Source of the DNA: Mucilaginibacter rubeus
GTDB lineage: Bacteria > Bacteroidota > Bacteroidia > Sphingobacteriales > Sphingobacteriaceae
Length of the DNA: 64,000 nucleotides
NCBI RefSeq assembly: GCF_003286415.2
Contig: NZ_CP043450.1
Span: forward strand, 1,550,001 to 1,614,000
Direction of reading: 5' to 3'
Below are positions 17,326 to 26,525 of the stretch, piece by piece. The notes beneath the pieces were generated by a model that searched no databases, was not told the DNA's origin, and worked only from the letters and a program-made list of their open reading frames with translations. The translations under genes were made by a program, and so were the position numbers. Positions within the stretch are counted from its first letter, which is position 1, and the number at the start of each line of letters is the position of its first letter.

Positions 17326-19899
17326 ATGACAAAAAAGATACTTACCTTTTTATTCCTTACAGGCTCGGCGGTGTACGCAAATGCACAGGCTATCGCGACA
17401 TCGGCCTGGCAAAAATTTCCGGATAGCACAGTTGTTAGTGTTCATGCCTCATACGATGATGTTAGTGGTATCCATCGTTGGTTGTTTGGTGAAAATTATC
17501 GTAAAGACTGGGCCATGAAAGTGAAGCTGCCCATCATCAGGTTATCGCAGGTGAACGGTGGATTAAGCCCGATAAAGCAGGGCGGAGGAATGGAATCCAA
17601 ATCATTAAGGCTGGAAGATAAAACCGGCCGCGAGTGGGTATTGCGCAGCGTTGAAAAAACACCTGATAAGCTGCTGCCCGAAAACTTACAGGGAACATTT
17701 GCGGTTGATTGGGTTGGTGATGAGTTTAGCGGCCAGCATCCGTACTCTGCATTAATAGTACCGCCCCTTGCCGAAGCGGCGCGTGTACCTCATGCCAACC
17801 CAATTATAGGTGTTGTGGCCGAAGATCCCGCACTTGGACAATATAGTAGGTTATTTGTTGGAACGGTATGTTTAATAGAGGAGCGCGAACCCACCGGTTC
17901 CTCTGACAATACTTTAAAAATGGAAGGGCAATTACTTAAAAGCTATGATAACAGGCTTGACGGCGAAACGTTTTTGCGTGCCCGGATGCTTGATCTGTTA
18001 ATGGGCGATTGGGACAGGCACGAAGATCAATGGCGCTGGGCCGATACTAAAAATGGTAAAGGGAAAACTTATACCGCTGTACCTCGCGATCGCGACCAGG
18101 TATTTCACGTTACGCAAGGCGTATTTCCGAGTATTGCTGCGTTGCCTTGGATAGATCCCTTGCTTGAGAATTTCACCGGAGATATTCCGAGGGTGAAATT
18201 TTCTCTTTTCAAAACACGTTTCATGAAGCAGTATCCGGATGCGCAAATAAGCTATGAGCGCTGGATGCAGATTGCCAACGAATTTGTTAAAGCCGAAACT
18301 GACGCGGTACTTGAAGAGAGTTTGAAACGCCTGCCTGCAGAAAGCTATAAATTCAGGCATGACGAACTTCTGGCCATAATGAAAAAACGTCGCGATAACA
18401 TCCCGGCAGCAATGAGTGAGTATTATAAGTTTATAAACCGGATTGTGGATATCCGTACTACGGATAAAAGTGAGCTGATAACTGTTGCAGATGCTCCTGA
18501 TAAAGCAATGCGTATAACTATTAATAAACTGAACAAGGATGGCGAAACCAAAGATCAGTTTATGGATATGGTATATAAGCCGGAAATTACCAAAGAAATA
18601 AGGTTATACGTTTCGGCCGGAGACGACCACGTCGTTATTAATAATACCAGTTCGCCAATTAAGTTGCGGCTTATTGATAGCATAGGAAGCAAAACAGTTG
18701 AGGTTAAGCAATCTGTAAATACAATTAAATTTTACGGGCGTAAAGACAGTACCAATTTTACCGGTGATGTTAATAAGTTGAGCAGGCATCTATCAAACGA
18801 TACCTCAAATACACAGTTTTTGCCAACCAACTTATATAATGTATGGATGCCGCTTGCAACAGCAGCTTTAAATAAGGATGATGGCTTTTTACTTGGTCTC
18901 GGTTTTCAATACACAGGGCACGACGGGTTCCGTAAACTTCCTTACTCAACGTTGCAGCAGGTTATGATCACGCATTCGTTTGCTACAGATGCCTTCAGGA
19001 TCAAATATAGGGGCGAGTGGATAGATGCCATTGGTAAAGCCGATTTTACCATGCAGGCCAATATCCAGTCTCCGGATAATACAGTAAACTTTTTTGGTCT
19101 GGGTAATGAAAGCGCCCTGAGTAAATTTCCGGGTTATCGCACTTATTACCGTACACGGTATGATATTTACCAGTTTGATCCGGCTTTACGCTGGCATACC
19201 GGCAAAAACAGTGATATCAGTGTAGGCCCTTCGTTTCAGTTTTATCATCTTGATCTATCACAAAATACCGGACGCTTTATTAACCAAACATCGCTCATTA
19301 AATCTTACGATAGCTTAACAGTTGGAAAAGATAAAGCACACCTTGGTGCGCTGATAAATTATACTACAAACCAGCGTGATAATAATATCCTGCCCACAAA
19401 GGGGTATTATTTTACTGTAACGGTACAAGGTTATGAAGGGTTAAACAGTTACTCTAAATCATTTGTACAGATCAGGCCTGAGTTTACTTATTACCAAAAA
19501 TTAACTCCGGGTGGGGCCATCGTATTATCTGACCGTGTTGGCGGTGGTGTGAGCTTTGGTAAGCCGGCCTTCTATCAATCTATGTTTTTGGGCGGACAGG
19601 GTAACTTGCTCGGCTACCTGCAAAACCGTTTCGCGGGTAAGCACATGGTGTTTAACAATTTGCAGGGACGTATTAAACTTGCAGACATTGCCAGCTATAT
19701 TATACCTGGCCAGTTAGGTTTGGTAGGCTTTTATGATGCAGGCCGCGTTTGGATAGAGGACGAGCACTCAGATAAATGGCATACCGGTACCGGTGGCGGT
19801 TTGTATTTTGCCCCGGCCAGCTTAACGGTGCTGCAAATATTGGCAGGCCATTCAAGCGAGGGATGGTATCCTTATATATCGCTTAATTTCAGGCTTTAA
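17326..19899 (+). CDS. BamA/TamA (D15)-type outer-membrane barrel with kinase-like N-terminal domain
   Basis: 857 residues with a signal peptide ending at ANAQA. From about residue 520 the chain is a surface-antigen D15 barrel: alternating strands, GGQGNLLGYLQNRFAG near the end and terminal NFRL. The N-terminal half (about 45-400) is not a POTRA array. It carries a Gly-rich loop (GGGMESKSLRL, from residue 86), a conserved-looking VLRSVEK (105-111), MGDWDRHEDQ (226-235) and PRDRDQVF (253-260). The last two resemble the catalytic DxH..N and metal-binding DxD motifs of CotH/HipA-type atypical kinases. The barrel call is firm; the kinase reading is inference. Confidence 0.75.
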   Translation: MTKKILTFLFLTGSAVYANAQAIATSAWQKFPDSTVVSVHASYDDVSGIHRWLFGENYRKDWAMKVKLPIIRLSQVNGGLSPIKQGGGMESKSLRLEDKTGREWVLRSVEKTPDKLLPENLQGTFAVDWVGDEFSGQHPYSALIVPPLAEAARVPHANPIIGVVAEDPALGQYSRLFVGTVCLIEEREPTGSSDNTLKMEGQLLKSYDNRLDGETFLRARMLDLLMGDWDRHEDQWRWADTKNGKGKTYTAVPRDRDQVFHVTQGVFPSIAALPWIDPLLENFTGDIPRVKFSLFKTRFMKQYPDAQISYERWMQIANEFVKAETDAVLEESLKRLPAESYKFRHDELLAIMKKRRDNIPAAMSEYYKFINRIVDIRTTDKSELITVADAPDKAMRITINKLNKDGETKDQFMDMVYKPEITKEIRLYVSAGDDHVVINNTSSPIKLRLIDSIGSKTVEVKQSVNTIKFYGRKDSTNFTGDVNKLSRHLSNDTSNTQFLPTNLYNVWMPLATAALNKDDGFLLGLGFQYTGHDGFRKLPYSTLQQVMITHSFATDAFRIKYRGEWIDAIGKADFTMQANIQSPDNTVNFFGLGNESALSKFPGYRTYYRTRYDIYQFDPALRWHTGKNSDISVGPSFQFYHLDLSQNTGRFINQTSLIKSYDSLTVGKDKAHLGALINYTTNQRDNNILPTKGYYFTVTVQGYEGLNSYSKSFVQIRPEFTYYQKLTPGGAIVLSDRVGGGVSFGKPAFYQSMFLGGQGNLLGYLQNRFAGKHMVFNNLQGRIKLADIASYIIPGQLGLVGFYDAGRVWIEDEHSDKWHTGTGGGLYFAPASLTVLQILAGHSSEGWYPYISLNFRL

Positions 19900-19933
19900 T
19901 TAACCTTTGCGAAAGCTGGTATAAAGTATAAAG

Positions 19934-19976
19934 AAAAGAGCCGGAATCTGATCAGAAAGATTTCGGCTCTTTTTGT
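19934..19976 (+). terminator. Rho-independent terminator after the barrel gene
   Basis: A 15-16 bp stem (starting aaagagccg, ending cggctcttt, one G-T wobble) with an 8-nt loop is followed by TTTTTG, about 35 nt after the stop codon. Confidence 0.85.
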
Positions 19977-20148
19977 TATTGTTTGGTTTTGAGTTGGTTA
20001 TGTTGTGTGTGTGCCAAAATATACTAATGTTAAAAGAATTAAGGAATATTTAACATTAAGTGGTGAAATGCCCCTGAAAAATACATTTCTTCATAAATCC
20101 TTATTCCTATCTTATTAATATGAAAATCCTTTCTTAATACTGCCCGGG

Positions 20149-20156
20149 TAGTTTTG
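20149..20156 (+). promoter_or_regulatory. Candidate -7 box of the SusC-SusD-phosphatase operon
   Basis: TAGTTTTG matches the Bacteroidota consensus TAnnTTTG and lies 21 nt before the SusC start, which would give a very short leader. No clear -33 TTTG is seen at the usual distance. Confidence 0.4.
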
Positions 20157-20177
20157 TTTCAAACTAACTGTATTGCA

Positions 20178-23100
20178 ATGAAACAAAATTTACTTAAAAT
20201 TTCACGATTGCTGCTGGTTATGATAGTTTGCATGTTTACTTATAGTAGCCTGCAAGCTCAAACCTTAACAATCAGGGGTATCGTTTTAGACGATAACAAT
20301 CAGCCGCTTCCGGGTGTAAGCGTGACAATTAAAGACACCAAACAAGGCGGCCTTACCAACGAAGGTGGTCGTTTTACCATATCAGCAAGCAAAGGTCAAA
20401 CGCTTGTTTTCCATACTATCGGTTTTACTACCCAGGAAGTAGTAATAGGTACAGAAGTTTATATTTCTGTTAACTTAAAATCTGATACCAAAGCTTTATC
20501 TGAGGTTGTGGTAACAGCCCTGGGCGTTAAAAAAGAGTTTCAAAAATTAGGTTATTCACAATCACAGGTTAGAGGTGACGCGATGACAACAGCGCGTGAC
20601 GCAAACCCTTTAAACTCACTGTCTGGTAAAATTGCCGGTTTAAGTATTGGTGCGAATGCTGAATTTGCAGGTGCTCCAACAGTGGTATTACGTGGTAGTA
20701 AAGACGTATTATATGTAGTTGACGGCGAGCCGGTAAACTCCGATACATATGATTACAATGCCGATGACGTTGAAACTTACACCGTACTGAAAGGCCCTAA
20801 CGCGGCAGCTCTGTATGGTTTCCGCGGTATCAACGGTGCTATCATCATCACTACCAAAAGAGGTTCAAAAGATAAAAAAGGCTGGCAGGTTGATTTCAAC
20901 AGTACTACCGAGCTGGAAAAAGGCTTCCTGGTATTGCCAAAAAGCCAAACCGAGTATGGTCGTGGTAGTAACTTTGCCTATACTTACGGTAACGTATTAT
21001 ATGATAACACGCAGCGTTTGCCTGAGTGGGGCCCTCGTTTTGATGGCGTTTTCCAAACACAACAATATGACAGCCCTTATGATCCTGCAACAGGTATCAG
21101 GCAAAAAACACCTTGGGTAGCACGTGGTGCAAAAAACTTTGAAAATTTTGTGCAAACCGGTGTTACCAGTACCAACTCATTATCAATCGCGGCCAGCGGA
21201 TCAAACTATGATATGCACATTTCTTATGGCCATACTTATCAAAAAGGTGATTTTCCTAACACTAAATTAAATATCGACAACTTTAAAATAGCTGCGGGTT
21301 ACGATATTACCCCAAAACTGCGTGTTGAAGGTGATTTGAACCTTAACCAGTTATATTCTCCAAACATTCCTGACGTTGATTATAGCCCTCAAAGTTATGT
21401 ATACATGTTTAAGGTATACGGCTCTGCAGATTATGATGTAAACGCGCTAAAAAATATCTACCAGGGTCCACAGGGTGTTCCTGGTTTGCAGCAGTATGCT
21501 CAGGAATATGGTCGTCTGAATAACCCTTACTTTATCGCCGATAAATGGCTTAAAGGCAGAACCAAACAAACTATTTACGGATCATTAAAGCTTAGCTACA
21601 AAATCACTCAGGATTTGAACGTTAGCTTACGCGAAGCTTTGAATACCTATGATGAGCAAAATACGGAGCAGGTACCTGCAGGCGCCAACCTTAACCAATA
21701 CCTTTCATGGTATACTTTTGGCTGGTATGGCGATTACAGGCAGGACGACCGTAACCTGTTAGATAACAATACCGACCTTACCTTTACTTACAACCACAAA
21801 TTTGGTGACTGGAATATCTCTGGTTTATTAGGTGGTAATGCAAGGTCATTCTCATACAAATCTGACTGGGGTACAACTCAGGTGTTGGCCTTGCCGGGTG
21901 TATATAACCTTAACAACTCTGCCGGTAAACCTTATATCTACAATTTTGATTCAAAAATGCAGGTATACAGCGGTTACTACTCGTTTGATTTTGGTTACAA
22001 AAACTACTTCAGCATTAATACTACAAACCGTGTAGACCACCTGTCAACCTTACCTTCAGGTAACAACACGTTCTTCTATCCGTCAGTAGCTATCAGTAGT
22101 GTAGTTGGCGATTATATTAAATTGCCTGAGTTTATCTCATTTTTAAAAGTACGCGGTTCATTTGCCGACGTAAAAGGTGGTTTAACTTCACCAACCATCG
22201 GTACTTCATATAATGCTTTAAATTCAACCGCATTAGGTACTGGCTGGAACTCAAAACCGGTTACCGGATTATTAGGTTACGGTACCGAGTTATATACTCC
22301 ATACAACGGTCCAACTTACCTGAATGCTTCTCCTATCGCTACCGGAACTTTCTACAACGGTACGCCTTCGGTTACTTTATCAAATACAATCTCAAACGAC
22401 AAAATCAAACCTTTCGATGTTAAATCATACGAAGCTGGTTTTGACGCCAAATTCTTAGGAAACCGTTTAGGTTTAAACGGTACTTACTTTACTACCGAGA
22501 ACGGTCCTAACATTTTCCCATTGGGTGTAGCTACTTCAACTGGTAACACAAACCAATTGGTGAACGGTGTAACTACCCGTAAAAGAGGTTTTGAGATTGA
22601 GTTGATGGGTTCTGTATTGAAAAATCCTAACGGCCTTAACTGGGATGTTAACGTAAACTACTCAACTTACAAAGAAACTATTAAATCAATTTATCCGGGC
22701 GTATCTACCCTACAGCAAAACAACCATAACTATGTTGTTGGCGACAGGCCAGACGCTATCTACGGTACCAAATTTGTAAGAGATGGTAATGGTAATATCG
22801 TTAACACTTATTCGGTTGATGCAAGCGGTAAAGTATCAGGTGGTGTACCGTTAACTTCACCAGGTGGTATAAGCAACCAGGGCTTATTAGGTTATGCTAA
22901 TCCTGATTTCTCTTTTGGTATCACCAATACATTCACTTACAAAGGCTTTATCTTAAGCTTCCAGTTTGATGGCCGTATAGGTGGTAAAATTTATGACAGA
23001 ACTTACTACCAGGCAATGAACGGTGGTACCGACCTGGAAACTGCAACCGGCGCATTTGGTGCAGCCCGTTTAGCTGAGTGGAACAGCACTAAAGAAGGTA

Positions 23101-23552
23101 CTGTAGGTGCAACTCCATCATATGTTGGTCCGGGCGTTCACATTGTAAGCGGTACGCCAGTATTTGTTGGTGGCCAGATAGCTAACTTAAAAGACCTGAC
23201 TTTTGCTCCTAATACCATTCCTGTAACAGTACAGAGCTATGTATCAAGTGGTATCGGTGGTAATTTTGATGAATACTACATGATCAGCCGTTCATATGCA
23301 AAATTACGTGAGGCAAGCATTGGCTATTCATTACCTGCAAGCATCTTAAGAGGCTCATTTATCAAGAAAGTAACTTTCTCAGTAGTAGGTAGAAACTTGC
23401 TTTATTTTGCAGCACGTAAAGATATTGACCTTGACCAGTTTGCATCAGGCTACAACGCGTCAGATCGTAGTTTGGTTGGTGGAAATGGTGGAAGCGACCT
23501 TGAAAGCCCAACAGCCCGTCGCTTTGGTTTCAACCTCCATTTAACATTCTAA
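20178..23552 (+). CDS. SusC/RagA-family TonB-linked outer-membrane receptor
   Basis: 1124 residues from MKQNLLKISRLL; the frame opens 8 codons earlier, but this ATG fits the signal peptide (ending SSLQAQ). A CarboxypepD_reg-like domain follows (LTIRGIVLDDNNQPLPGVSVTIKD). Then come the TonB-linked ALSEVVVTALGVKKE segment, the plug (SGKIAGLSIGANAEFAGAPTVVLRG, YVVDGEPVNSDTYDYN, TVLKGPNAAALYGFRG..GAIIITTK) and a 22-strand-type barrel ending RRFGFNLHLTF. It imports a ligand presented by the SusD partner immediately downstream (26 nt gap). The ligand is unknown, and no glycosidase is encoded in the operon. Confidence 0.92.
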   Translation: MKQNLLKISRLLLVMIVCMFTYSSLQAQTLTIRGIVLDDNNQPLPGVSVTIKDTKQGGLTNEGGRFTISASKGQTLVFHTIGFTTQEVVIGTEVYISVNLKSDTKALSEVVVTALGVKKEFQKLGYSQSQVRGDAMTTARDANPLNSLSGKIAGLSIGANAEFAGAPTVVLRGSKDVLYVVDGEPVNSDTYDYNADDVETYTVLKGPNAAALYGFRGINGAIIITTKRGSKDKKGWQVDFNSTTELEKGFLVLPKSQTEYGRGSNFAYTYGNVLYDNTQRLPEWGPRFDGVFQTQQYDSPYDPATGIRQKTPWVARGAKNFENFVQTGVTSTNSLSIAASGSNYDMHISYGHTYQKGDFPNTKLNIDNFKIAAGYDITPKLRVEGDLNLNQLYSPNIPDVDYSPQSYVYMFKVYGSADYDVNALKNIYQGPQGVPGLQQYAQEYGRLNNPYFIADKWLKGRTKQTIYGSLKLSYKITQDLNVSLREALNTYDEQNTEQVPAGANLNQYLSWYTFGWYGDYRQDDRNLLDNNTDLTFTYNHKFGDWNISGLLGGNARSFSYKSDWGTTQVLALPGVYNLNNSAGKPYIYNFDSKMQVYSGYYSFDFGYKNYFSINTTNRVDHLSTLPSGNNTFFYPSVAISSVVGDYIKLPEFISFLKVRGSFADVKGGLTSPTIGTSYNALNSTALGTGWNSKPVTGLLGYGTELYTPYNGPTYLNASPIATGTFYNGTPSVTLSNTISNDKIKPFDVKSYEAGFDAKFLGNRLGLNGTYFTTENGPNIFPLGVATSTGNTNQLVNGVTTRKRGFEIELMGSVLKNPNGLNWDVNVNYSTYKETIKSIYPGVSTLQQNNHNYVVGDRPDAIYGTKFVRDGNGNIVNTYSVDASGKVSGGVPLTSPGGISNQGLLGYANPDFSFGITNTFTYKGFILSFQFDGRIGGKIYDRTYYQAMNGGTDLETATGAFGAARLAEWNSTKEGTVGATPSYVGPGVHIVSGTPVFVGGQIANLKDLTFAPNTIPVTVQSYVSSGIGGNFDEYYMISRSYAKLREASIGYSLPASILRGSFIKKVTFSVVGRNLLYFAARKDIDLDQFASGYNASDRSLVGGNGGSDLESPTARRFGFNLHLTF

Positions 23553-23578
23553 TTATCACATTGATTTAAAGAAAATTT

Positions 23579-25213
23579 ATGAAAATAAAATCATTAATCC
23601 CATTCGCCTTGTTGTTAACAATGGGCATGGTATCGATAACCAGCTGTCAGAAAGGGGATTTGATCAATAACCCCAACGTGGCAGGCTCCAGCTCAATAGT
23701 GCCTTTGTCATTATTGCTGAACCACCTTACCGCAACATTGATCCGCAGCGATGAGCAGCCTTTTGGTTATACTTCTGTTGCCGATCAATACATTGTTGCT
23801 AACTATTCGTACTACAGGGGTACCAACACCTATAACTTAGGTAACAGTGCCGATAGTTACGATATATTAAAGTATGCTTTGAAACTTGAGCAACAGGCTA
23901 CAGCTCAGTTAGGTAATCAAACCAATAAATACTATGCTTTGGGCGAGTTTTTTAAAGCCTATTCAGGTGTTTGGTTAAGCCAAAGGGTAGGGGACATTCC
24001 GTTTTCACAAGCAGGTGATCCGTCTAACCTTACTCCTAAATATGATACACAGCATGATGTTTATAAGGCAGCACTTGCTCAACTGGAAACTGCTAATACA
24101 TTAATTGGTGCATTGGTAACCGCTAACCCAAGCCTTGCCAATACCGCTATTGATGCTAATAGCGGCGATATTTTTGGCCTTACCTATCAGCAATGGCAAA
24201 AGGTGATCAATGCTTACCGTTTGCGTATCCTGATCAGCTTAAGCAAACGTGCTACCGATAATACCGATTTGCAGATTCCTCAACAGTTTGCAGCTATATT
24301 GGGTAACTCAACCAAGTATCCGCTTATGACCGGCAATGGTGATAACCTGGTTTATCGTTTCAACGCGGTTAACCGTTATTCAACTTTTTCACTGGGCTTA
24401 AACCCTTACAATAATTTTGCTAACCCAGGCAGTACTTATATCAATATCGAAACTTCAACATCAGATCCGCGTTTGTTCGTGACTTCAACACCTGCTCCAT
24501 TACAGATCAGCGGTGGTAAAGCTATCGGCGATTTCTCGGCCTACGTTGGTTCTGATATAAACCAGGCGCAACCAGCCTTGTTGACCAACTCAAATAACGG
24601 TGTTTATTCATTCAGCAACTACACCCGTTACTATGTTTCGGCAACCGGTGCCAATGCCGAGCCGTTTGTATTTATCGGGTACTCTGAAATGTGCTTTAAC
24701 ATTGCCGAAGGTATCAACAGGGGATGGGCTACAGGCAGCACCTCAACCTGGTATAACAACGGTATTAATGCGTCATTAGCATTATACGGTTTAACTAATG
24801 GCCAGTCTTTAACTGTTACCTTCCCAATTTCATCAACCGAGCCTTCAATTAACCCTAAAAATCTTAAGCAAGGCGATACCTGGGGTACAGCCACTGTAGA
24901 CCTCCCTTCATTTATGGCTAAAGTTGCTTATGCAGGTGATAACGCGGCTGGTTTAGCACAGATCCTTACCCAAAAATATATTTCTATGTTTAACAACTCG
25001 GGCTGGGAGGCATTCTATAACTTCAGGAGAACAGGTATACCTGCGTTTACCCAGGGTGGTAGCGGTATTGGTACACCAAACAACCTGATCCCTCGTCGCT
25101 GGTTGTATCCTGCCTCTGAAGGCGCATACAACGCGGCAAATAATAAAGCAGCGCTGTCATCGCAATTTGGTGGCACCGATGATCCTACTAAGGATACCTG
25201 GTTAACTAAATAA
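23579..25213 (+). CDS. SusD/RagB-like nutrient-binding outer-membrane lipoprotein
   Basis: 544 residues. A lipoprotein signal with ITSC lipobox (Cys23) is followed by a SusD-like_2-type helical TPR fold: QPFGYTSVADQYIVANYSYY, FFKAYSGVWLSQRVGDIPFSQA, WQKVINAYRLRILISLSKRA and, near the end, NSGWEAFYNFRRTGIPAF and NLIPRRWLYPASE. This layout is standard for the lid protein that caps its SusC partner. Genes lie in the canonical SusC-SusD order. A hairpin just after the stop may reduce read-through into the phosphatase gene. Confidence 0.92.
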   Translation: MKIKSLIPFALLLTMGMVSITSCQKGDLINNPNVAGSSSIVPLSLLLNHLTATLIRSDEQPFGYTSVADQYIVANYSYYRGTNTYNLGNSADSYDILKYALKLEQQATAQLGNQTNKYYALGEFFKAYSGVWLSQRVGDIPFSQAGDPSNLTPKYDTQHDVYKAALAQLETANTLIGALVTANPSLANTAIDANSGDIFGLTYQQWQKVINAYRLRILISLSKRATDNTDLQIPQQFAAILGNSTKYPLMTGNGDNLVYRFNAVNRYSTFSLGLNPYNNFANPGSTYINIETSTSDPRLFVTSTPAPLQISGGKAIGDFSAYVGSDINQAQPALLTNSNNGVYSFSNYTRYYVSATGANAEPFVFIGYSEMCFNIAEGINRGWATGSTSTWYNNGINASLALYGLTNGQSLTVTFPISSTEPSINPKNLKQGDTWGTATVDLPSFMAKVAYAGDNAAGLAQILTQKYISMFNNSGWEAFYNFRRTGIPAFTQGGSGIGTPNNLIPRRWLYPASEGAYNAANNKAALSSQFGGTDDPTKDTWLTK

Positions 25214-25237
25214 TAAAAACCACTAAACTAAAACTTT

Positions 25238-25270
25238 AACAGGGGCACTAACAAGTGTCCCTGTTTTATA
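25238..25270 (+). terminator. Hairpin between SusD and phosphatase genes (attenuator or terminator)
   Basis: An 11-bp stem (aacaggggcac / gtgtccctgtt, one G-T wobble) with a 6-nt loop and a TTTATAATTT tail lies in the 69-nt gap between two co-oriented genes. It may give lower expression of the downstream gene. Confidence 0.55.
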
Positions 25271-25282
25271 ATTTAAAAGGAT

Positions 25283-26101
25283 ATGAAGAACATAGTTTTA
25301 TCAATATTGACCGTTGTGGCCCTTGCGGGCAGTGTAAACGCCCAGGTAGTAGACAGTGCTAAGCGCAAAGTTGAATTACAGGGAGCGGTAAATTTCCGCG
25401 ATCTGGGTGGTTACACTACAAAAGACGGACATCATGTAAAGTGGGGTAAAATATACCGCAGTGCCGATATGAGCAAACTTACCGATCAGGATCTGGCAAC
25501 GTTAGCCGAACGTAAAATTGCTTACGATGTTGATTTGCGTGGTACGCAGGAATCAAAACAAGCGCCCGACCGCATGAATCCCAATACCGATTATGTTTTA
25601 TGCCCTGCGGGAAGCGATAACGTAGGCAATATGATGCAAAGCTTTAAAGGTAAAACTCATGGCGACTCGATCATGGTAGATTATTATAGCAATACAACTT
25701 ACCTTGCCGACAGGTATAAACCGTTTTTTGGTAAACTGCTGGCTATGCCCGAAGATAAAAGCCTGGTATTTCATTGCACTGCTGGTAAAGACCGCACAGG
25801 CATCGGCGCTGCGCTGCTGTTATATAGTTTAGGTGTGCCGTACGAAACCATTATGAAGGACTACGAAGCCTCAAACTATTATCGCGCAGCTGAAAATGAA
25901 AAAATGGCTAAGCAAATGGTTCAGTTCATGAAAGTGAATGAAGGTGTGGCTAAAGATGTGGTGGCTGTAAAAAAAGAATACCTTGATGCTACCTTCACTG
26001 CCATCAAAAAGCAATACGGATCAGTTGATAACTATCTTAAAACACAGGTAGGGTTAACTAACAATGATATCAAAGCGCTTAAAGCTAAATTCTTAGAATA
26101 G
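25283..26101 (+). CDS. Secreted tyrosine/serine protein phosphatase (CX5R family)
   Basis: 272 residues with a signal peptide ending near VNAQV. The Y_phosphatase3-type N-terminal signature NFRDLGGYTTKDGHHVKWGKIYRSADMSKLT is present, as is the P-loop HCTAGKDRTG (residues 164-173; Cys165 nucleophile, Arg171). The general-acid region lies upstream. It resembles secreted IphP-like and MptpB-like phosphatases, which act on phosphotyrosine, phosphoserine or phosphoinositides. It is the third gene after SusC-SusD, 69 nt downstream, so the system may take up a dephosphorylated product (inference). The strong terminator at 26130 ends the unit. Confidence 0.88.
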   Translation: MKNIVLSILTVVALAGSVNAQVVDSAKRKVELQGAVNFRDLGGYTTKDGHHVKWGKIYRSADMSKLTDQDLATLAERKIAYDVDLRGTQESKQAPDRMNPNTDYVLCPAGSDNVGNMMQSFKGKTHGDSIMVDYYSNTTYLADRYKPFFGKLLAMPEDKSLVFHCTAGKDRTGIGAALLLYSLGVPYETIMKDYEASNYYRAAENEKMAKQMVQFMKVNEGVAKDVVAVKKEYLDATFTAIKKQYGSVDNYLKTQVGLTNNDIKALKAKFLE

Positions 26102-26129
26102 CTATTATCTGATTAAGCTTTTTTTTGTA

Positions 26130-26180
26130 AACTACAAAGAGCGGGGGAACAAGACCTGCTCTTTGTAGTTTTTTTATTTT
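26130..26180 (+). terminator. Strong Rho-independent terminator of the SusCD-phosphatase unit
   Basis: A perfect 13-bp stem (aactacaaagagc / gctctttgtagtt) is followed by TTTTTTATTTT, 28 nt after the stop codon. Confidence 0.92.
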
Positions 26181-26525
26181 ACATCATTCTTCATCAGTAG
26201 GTATAGCCTGCCACGCGGCAAACAAACCAGCCTTCCCGTTACCAAATACTATATGATTTCTTTGTAGTAAATTTATTTCTTTATGATTAATTTTTATTTC
26301 CTTTTTTGCTCGCTTGTTTTAAGTTGAAATAAACTTTCTGTAAAGTTAATAATTGATGCATTTAAACTGAACAATTTGAACAGTCGTACCGTATAAAAAG
26401 ACACCTGATTATTGTTATAGCGGTAGCCAGACTATTTTTTACCCTGAATATAAAATGGTTTGACAAATAGAAGCTTTAGCAACCTCATCATTTAGTGAAT
26501 TGATTTTAAGGCTTTGTGAAAGTTC
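26181..26525. other. Intergenic region upstream of the giant Ig-repeat gene
   Basis: About 345 bp of AT-rich DNA. I see no ORF, RNA gene or clear repeat, and no perfect -7 box. It is presumably the promoter region of the 1770-residue protein. Confidence 0.45.
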
